A stretch of DNA of 64,000 nucleotides from Terriglobales bacterium (GTDB lineage Bacteria > Acidobacteriota > Terriglobia > Terriglobales > Acidobacteriaceae). A program made the position numbers and the translations under genes. The stretch is taken from the NCBI GenBank assembly GCA_025936825.1, contig JAICSO010000012.1, forward strand, positions 100,430 to 164,429. Reading direction: 5' to 3'. The notes below the pieces were generated by a model, which made no database searches, was not told the origin of the DNA, and was given only the letters and a program-made list of their open reading frames with translations. Below are positions 60,432 through 64,000 of the stretch, piece after piece; the first letter of the stretch is position 1, and every line of letters starts with the position of its first letter.

Positions 60432-60928
60432 TGCTTCAGAAGACGGACGAAGCCACAAGAAACGCAATTGCGCTTGCCGGATTGCGAATCGCGATCGGCT
60501 TCCTGTTTCTGATCTTCGCTCAATACAAAGTTTTCGGAACAAAATTCACCTTGGGCGGCGGATTTCAGTCGTGGATCGACCGTTTCCTTCAGGACGGCGC
60601 TGCGTACCCATTCATGGTTCCGGTGCTGCAACGATTTGTCCTACCGCATGGCACAGCGATCGCATTCCTGGCCGCGTATGGAGAACTCGCGATTGGTCTG
60701 GCGCTCGTTGCGGGCATTTGGGTCAGACTGGCCAGCGCTTTCGGTTTTGTTTACATGCTGACCCTTCTGTTTTCATCGAACTACCCTGGAACGGGTGCGC
60801 CATTGTGGGAGTATTTCGGTGCTGCGCTGAACCACCTCGTCCTTGCTCTGTGCTTTCTGACATTCCTGGGTAGCCGCAGCGATGCTGTTCTGTCAGTCAG
60901 GCGGTGGAGCATGAGAAGTTCCTCATGA
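60431..60928 (+). CDS. DoxX-family membrane protein
   Basis: A 165-residue inner-membrane protein with four helices: LAGLRIAIGFLFLIFAQYKVFG, a HGTAIAFLAAYGELAIGLALVAGIWVRLA pair, FVYMLTLLFSSN, and a C-terminal LNHLVLALCFLTFLG. The charge and spacing (GLRIAxGxLF...K, ExxxGxxL) fit DoxX. Family members participate in respiration or thiosulfate/sulfur redox reactions, or in oxidative stress. The start codon overlaps the serine hydrolase stop (TAATG), showing tight coupling. Confidence 0.85.
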   Translation: MLQKTDEATRNAIALAGLRIAIGFLFLIFAQYKVFGTKFTLGGGFQSWIDRFLQDGAAYPFMVPVLQRFVLPHGTAIAFLAAYGELAIGLALVAGIWVRLASAFGFVYMLTLLFSSNYPGTGAPLWEYFGAALNHLVLALCFLTFLGSRSDAVLSVRRWSMRSSS

Positions 60929-61009
60929 ACGTACCCGGCTCATGGGCGAAAGCTTAACTTAACTGCGACCCCAATATTCCAATTAGACTCGACGCGTTCC
61001 GGATTCAAT

Positions 61010-61501
61010 GTGCCATTTTCCATCCGCAACTACCGGGAAGAAGATTTCAAGATCCTACTGGCGATTGATCAGTCATGCTTCGCCGCTGGGATTGCCTATT
61101 CTGCCTTCGAGTTGAAGTCCTACATCAACCGTAGAGGTTCGTTCACGTTTGTCGCAGAATCTTCAGAAGATGACAAAAGGGTAAACTGCGGAACTTCAAT
61201 TATTGGTTTCATTGTCGGCGAGCAAACTCGTGGCACGGGGCACATTATCACAATTGACGTTCGCGCCGAAGCACGCCGTCATCGTGTCGGGTCCGCGCTC
61301 CTCGAATTGGCTGAGAAGCAACTGAGGCTGTGGAAATCCAAGATTGTGCGCCTTGAGACTGCTGTCGACAACATCTCGGCTCTCTCGTTCTACAAGCGCC
61401 ACGGCTATCATGTGATAAAAACAATTCCACGCTATTACTCGAGTGGAGTGGACGCGCTTCTGCTTGAAAAAAATTTGCTTTCACCGCCTGCGTCCAGATA
61501 A
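61010..61501 (+). CDS. GNAT-family acetyltransferase (RimI-like)
   Basis: A 163-residue acetyltransferase. FSIRNYREEDFKILLAIDQSCFAAGIAYSAFELKSYI resembles RimI N-termini. The acetyl-CoA site is ITIDVRAEARRHRVGSALLELAEKQL, followed by VRLETAVDNISALSFYKRHGYHVIKTIPRYYSSGVDALLLEKNL. Such enzymes acetylate the N-terminus of ribosomal protein S18 or other proteins. GTG start; an alternative is not evident. It is followed 9 bp later by pheA. Confidence 0.87.
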   Translation: MPFSIRNYREEDFKILLAIDQSCFAAGIAYSAFELKSYINRRGSFTFVAESSEDDKRVNCGTSIIGFIVGEQTRGTGHIITIDVRAEARRHRVGSALLELAEKQLRLWKSKIVRLETAVDNISALSFYKRHGYHVIKTIPRYYSSGVDALLLEKNLLSPPASR

Positions 61502-61510
61502 CTTGCTCCA

Positions 61511-62323
61511 ATGAAAGTTGCGATTCAGGGAGAGCCGGGTTCTTTCAGCCACGAAGCCGCGCGCCGCATGGTGCCGGGTTGCACGCTGCTACCGTGCGCG
61601 CGATCAGTTGAGGTTTTCGACCATCTTGAAGCTGGGGACATTCCGGTTGCGGTAATCCCGATAGAGAACACGTTAGCTGGAACTGTGACCGAGCACGCCG
61701 ATCTGCTATTGGCTCGCGATGTCTTCATTCAGCGCGAATTTCATTTGCGCATCATTCACAACCTGATCGCCGCTCGGGGTGTGAAGAAACATCAGCTGCG
61801 CCGCGCGTTCTCTCATCCCGTAGCGCTCGATCAATGCAGAGATTTCTTCAAGAAGAACCCCCAAATCCAGTCGACTCCTTTCTACGACACGGCCGGCAGT
61901 GTGAAGCATGTTGTCGAGGCGGGTTTGCGCGATGCCGCCGGAATCGCGAGCAAACACGCTGCGGGCGTCTACAAGGGGCGGATCCTCGCCGCTGGGATCG
62001 AAGACGATAAGCGCAACTTCACGCGGTTTTTCCTGCTGCGCCGAGGCAAGCAGAAGCGCATTCTGCGCGGTGCAAATAAGACCTCTATTGCTTTCGGGCT
62101 GAAGAACGTTCCTGGCGCTCTGTACAAAGCTTTGCGCGTCTTCGCCGACCGGGACATTAGCCTCAGTAAAATCGAATCGCGTCCTATGCGCGGCCGTCCA
62201 TGGGAATACGTCTTCTATGCGGATTTTTTGCGTGGAGACGACAAACTGGCCCGTGGCGCGCTGATGCAGCTCAATGCCGTGGCGGACATGGTGAAGGTCT
62301 TAGGCGTTTATCCCGCCGCGTAG
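61511..62323 (+). CDS. pheA: Prephenate dehydratase
   Basis: Converts prephenate to phenylpyruvate in phenylalanine synthesis. The 270-residue monofunctional enzyme has VAIQGEPGSFSHEAA, VAVIPIENTLAGTVTEHADLL, FSHPVALDQCRDFF, the catalytic TPFYDTAGSVKHVVE region and GIASKHAAGVYKGRILAAGIEDDKRNFTRFFLL with the conserved Thr-Arg-Phe. The C-terminal ACT domain (~190-265) is a Phe sensor: TSIAFGLKNVPGALYKALRVFADRDISLSKIESRPMRGRPWEYVFYADF. No chorismate mutase domain is fused. Confidence 0.97.
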   Translation: MKVAIQGEPGSFSHEAARRMVPGCTLLPCARSVEVFDHLEAGDIPVAVIPIENTLAGTVTEHADLLLARDVFIQREFHLRIIHNLIAARGVKKHQLRRAFSHPVALDQCRDFFKKNPQIQSTPFYDTAGSVKHVVEAGLRDAAGIASKHAAGVYKGRILAAGIEDDKRNFTRFFLLRRGKQKRILRGANKTSIAFGLKNVPGALYKALRVFADRDISLSKIESRPMRGRPWEYVFYADFLRGDDKLARGALMQLNAVADMVKVLGVYPAA

Positions 62324-62390
62324 GGCGGCAACGGGGCTTGGCCAGATATTTTGAGGTCACGCCAGCGGCTTGTCACAACGCCAAACAATT

Positions 62391-62486
62391 CACCACAAAG
62401 GGCACGAAGGTACACGAAGCAAAACAACAGGAGGCCTTTACCTTTTGCTAAGTACTCCTTCGTGTACCTTGGTGCCCTTCGTGGTG
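62391..62486. repeat. CACCACAAAGGGCACGAAGG inverted repeat
   Basis: Left arm 62391-62419 (CACCACAAAGGGCACGAAGG then TACACGAAG) and right arm 62458-62486 (CTTCGTGTACCTTGG then TGCCCTTCGTGGTG) pair nearly perfectly over 29 bp. It lies just after pheA, at the junction with the right-hand region. The remainder of 62324-62625 shows no gene. Confidence 0.75.
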
Positions 62487-62625
62487 GAAATCTTCACGTT
62501 ACCAACGAACACTAAACCGTGTTGAAGGCAAAGGCAAACCCTTGAAAACAATAGGAAACTTCCGCAGAAAATCTTAACTTCCGCAGCCTTTTAGCACGTT
62601 TTAACCCAGATTTTGGGGAGAAAGG

Positions 62626-62793
62626 TTACTTCGTGTCGCGTGGTCGGTTCCAGTACGCGGACTTGCATTTCGCGCAAGCCACAGGCACGGGCTGGACGAG
62701 CTTGCCGCCTTCGAAAGTGAGGGCCGGTATCCATAGGTGCTTGCACCGCTCACAGCGGCACACCTGAACGTCGAACCGTTTAGTCTCAATCAT
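62626..62793 (-). CDS. Small zinc-ribbon protein
   Basis: A 55-residue protein beginning MIETKRFDVQVCRCERCKHLW. Two CxxC pairs are present: CERC (Cys14, Cys17, with Cys12 nearby) and CAKC (Cys40, Cys43), then KSAYWNRPRDTK. The layout C-x2-C-x22-C-x2-C with W-IP after the first pair and KSxYWNRPR after the second is a recognisable small treble-clef/zinc-ribbon pattern that occurs in mobile and phage-related contexts. It is divergent from the 62907 gene. Too short for usual gene callers. Confidence 0.7.
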   Translation of the reverse strand: MIETKRFDVQVCRCERCKHLWIPALTFEGGKLVQPVPVACAKCKSAYWNRPRDTK

Positions 62794-62815
62794 CCGCCCA
62801 GCATAACACTACCTC

Positions 62816-62898
62816 AGTAACTACCCAAGGTAAAAATAGTTCTTGACGGGACTCCTCTGAGGCACTACTGTAGTAGCGTAGTAAGTAGCTACCTAAGG
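62816..62898 (+). promoter_or_regulatory. Promoter bracketed by direct repeats, probable operator region
   Basis: TTGACG (62843-62848) and TACTGT (62866-62871) are spaced 17 bp. AGTAACTACCCAAGG (62816-62830) and AGTAGCTACCTAAGG (62884-62898) are 13/15 identical and flank the promoter. CTACT-gt-AGTAG overlaps the -10. The layout suits autorepression by the XRE protein encoded two genes downstream. AGGGAGGG supplies the ribosome-binding site. Confidence 0.55.
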
Positions 62899-62906
62899 GA
62901 GGGCAT

Positions 62907-63158
62907 ATGAAAGTCACGTTGAAGGATGAGGTCGCAGAAATTCTGAACTATCTAGGGCGGTTGAAGTGCGAGACGGTCGATGAGTTGGTCGGTTCCATTG
63001 TCGAGGAGTGGCTGGATTCCAACTATTGCAGCCACGTTGACCCGTGGGAACACGCATTCGGCCTGCCTACCACCATCATCGCGAACCGCAAGGGTGAACT
63101 GAACGAGAAGGCGGCGTATCACGTTATGAAACAAAACATGCGGCGGCTGAGTGCATAA
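62907..63158 (+). CDS. Small hypothetical protein coupled to an XRE regulator
   Basis: An 83-residue soluble protein with an N-terminal helical MKVTLKDEVAEILNYLGRLKCETVDELVGSIVEEWLDS, reminiscent of ribbon-helix-helix antitoxin-like regulators, and a C-terminal LPTTIIANRKGELNEKAAYHVMKQNMRRLSA. No named family can be given. The ATG is 6 bp after AGGGAGGG and the stop overlaps the next start (TAATG). It is the first gene after the repeat-flanked promoter. Confidence 0.65.
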   Translation: MKVTLKDEVAEILNYLGRLKCETVDELVGSIVEEWLDSNYCSHVDPWEHAFGLPTTIIANRKGELNEKAAYHVMKQNMRRLSA

Positions 63159-63376
63159 TGAACCGACCGTATATGAAAGGCACTGCACTGTCGAAGGCTC
63201 GGGAAGCCGCCGGTCTTACGCTGCGTCAAGTCACAGCCGCGACCGGCGTTCCCCACACTCGATTGTGGGAGTATGAACGCGGCCTGAGTGACCCGCTGGT
63301 TTCAACCGCCATTCGGATCGCTCGCTTTTACGGTCAATCGGTGGAGGAATTGTTTAAGGATTTCTTATCGCGCTAG
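63158..63376 (+). CDS. XRE-family HTH regulator
   Basis: A 72-residue protein that is essentially one Cro/C1-type helix-turn-helix: LSKAREAAGLTLRQVTAATGVPHTRLWEYERGLSDPLVSTAIRIARFYGQSVEELFKDFLS. Recognition helix is around GVPHTRLWEYERG. Size and context suit a phage- or element-borne repressor. Translationally coupled to the preceding ORF. A strong terminator follows 150 bp downstream. Confidence 0.88.
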   Translation: MNRPYMKGTALSKAREAAGLTLRQVTAATGVPHTRLWEYERGLSDPLVSTAIRIARFYGQSVEELFKDFLSR

Positions 63377-63528
63377 GCCAGAGGGCCGGACTGGGAAGCG
63401 GCCTTTGTTGGTGGAGCGGCTTGTGGTTACCATCGTGCCTTTCGTGTGCGATGTCGCTGCCCTAAACTTGAATGAATGGGAGACCCACCTCTGGTGCTCG
63501 GTGGTCTCAACCCGAAAATAAAACGCGA

Positions 63529-63564
63529 CAAAAGCCCGCCCGCAAAAGCGGGCTTTTGCTTTTT
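63529..63564 (+). terminator. Rho-independent terminator
   Basis: Perfect 11-bp stem CAAAAGCCCGC / GCGGGCTTTTG with an 8-nt loop (63529-63558), followed by CTTTTTG. It likely ends the 62907-63376 transcript; the A-rich left arm also gives a U-run on the minus strand, so it may be bidirectional. Confidence 0.85.
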
Positions 63565-63711
63565 GTATCGATTGGAGTATGCTTTTGTAAGTCTCTCTGA
63601 ATGGCGAGCTGCCCTCATTTGTGCCACTGGGGCGGCTGCCACGCACGGACCCCAAAGCCCCGATTCGCTACCCACACCCTGATTGCGTTTCGGGGCTTCA
63701 TTTGTTTTTGC
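63565..63711. other. Intergenic, second stem-loop near the partial gene
   Basis: AAGCCCCGA (63655-63663) and TCGGGGCTT (63690-63698) can pair across a 26-nt loop, 14 bp beyond the stop of the minus-strand gene. No coding region is supported in 63377-63711. Confidence 0.4.
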
Positions 63712-64000
63712 TTACTGAACCAGCGGAATCCAATACTTTGTTCCCGCAAGGTCAATCTCTAAGTACTTAACTACCGTCTGTGGCGTGGCAGGTCCGCTGC
63801 CCGTGCCCTTGAGGCTTGTAGTCACCGCCGTACCGGAGGTGCCGTTGCCGAAGCCCGTCGTATTGCCGATGCCAAGGCTGGACCCGCTTCCGGTCGGTGT
63901 AGCACTCTGAACCGTCAACGTGCCAGGAATCGTTGCACCGCTCGATGTGAGCTGTAACATCGTGGTCGAATACGTCTCACTCCCCACAGCGGCGTTGCTG
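63712..64000 (-). CDS. C-terminal part of a Gly/Ser/Thr-rich structural protein (phage tail-fibre-like), 5' end outside window
   Basis: The minus frame is open to the window edge (SNAAVGSETYS... upstream of the GTG at 63987), so the gene continues beyond 64000. The visible ~96 residues are highly repetitive in Gly, Ser and Thr (TTGFGNGTSGTAVTTSLKG). They end in YLEIDLAGTKYWIPLVQ, a short strand-forming C-terminus resembling those of phage tail or fibre proteins. Assignment is by composition and ending only. Another possibility is a cell-surface repeat protein. The neighbouring XRE regulator and zinc ribbon favour a prophage or other integrated element. Confidence 0.6.
   Translation of the reverse strand, partial: SNAAVGSETYSTTMLQLTSSGATIPGTLTVQSATPTGSGSSLGIGNTTGFGNGTSGTAVTTSLKGTGSGPATPQTVVKYLEIDLAGTKYWIPLVQ

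Overview
The window reads as a chromosomal segment of a soil-type Acidobacteriota, probably class Terriglobia near the Koribacter/Terriglobales lineages. The assignment rests on a long carboxypeptidase-regulatory-like TonB-dependent receptor, an acidobacterial-type VWFA protein, many secreted glycoside hydrolases and proteases, and intergenic regions full of short palindromic repeats. It is inferred from gene content, not from a marker gene. No rRNA, tRNA, CRISPR array, or transposase was seen.

Layout. 1-3.2 kb (+): 3' end of pgk, a macrodomain protein, a HAD phosphatase and tpiA, a glycolytic cluster. 3.4-10.1 kb (-): asd, lysC, dapB, dapA and dapD with a GNAT, i.e. most of the aspartate-to-lysine/DAP pathway that feeds peptidoglycan. 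DapA carries an unusual Cys/His-rich C-terminal extension. 10.2-14.8 kb (-): ECF sigma factor, anti-sigma factor, DUF4097-like protein, aroK, an exported protein and an AI-2E-family permease, packed like an operon. 15-24 kb: a POT transporter, a PD-(D/E)XK-like nuclease, a hairpin array, GAF and DUF4197 proteins, small zinc-ribbon and envelope proteins, and a phospholipase C-type phosphoesterase.

23.9-30.5 kb (+): the most system-like locus, a tightly coupled peptide-modification (RiPP-type) operon. In order it encodes a PqqD-like recognition protein, a radical SAM/SPASM enzyme, a 57-residue Cys-containing candidate precursor, an HprK-like kinase, and a 1270-residue fusion of an S24/S26 signal-peptidase-like domain, one membrane helix and a C25 gingipain-like protease. 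A maturation route is proposed: recognition, radical cross-linking, phosphorylation, proteolysis.

30.5-44.3 kb: carbohydrate and envelope genes (GH78, GH29 and GH116 hydrolases, a TonB receptor, a metallophosphoesterase). Among them is a deiodinase-family gene interrupted by a single in-frame TGA at the selenocysteine position of the family (FGSxT-U-PPF). A bacterial-SECIS-like hairpin lies 10 nt downstream, so this is very probably a selenoprotein that automated annotation would split in two.

44.4-62.3 kb: cupin, PBP-type transpeptidase, M13 peptidase, a RelE/ParE toxin-antitoxin pair, the ftsQ-ftsA-ftsZ division cluster (-), a ZIP transporter, a VWFA protein, an S55 peptidase, a serine hydrolase with DoxX, a GNAT and pheA. 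62.4-64 kb: a different texture, with a divergent zinc-ribbon mini-gene, a promoter bracketed by direct repeats, a small ORF coupled to an XRE regulator, a strong terminator, and the C-terminus of a Gly/Ser/Thr-rich, phage-fibre-like protein running off the end. This is probably the edge of a mobile element.
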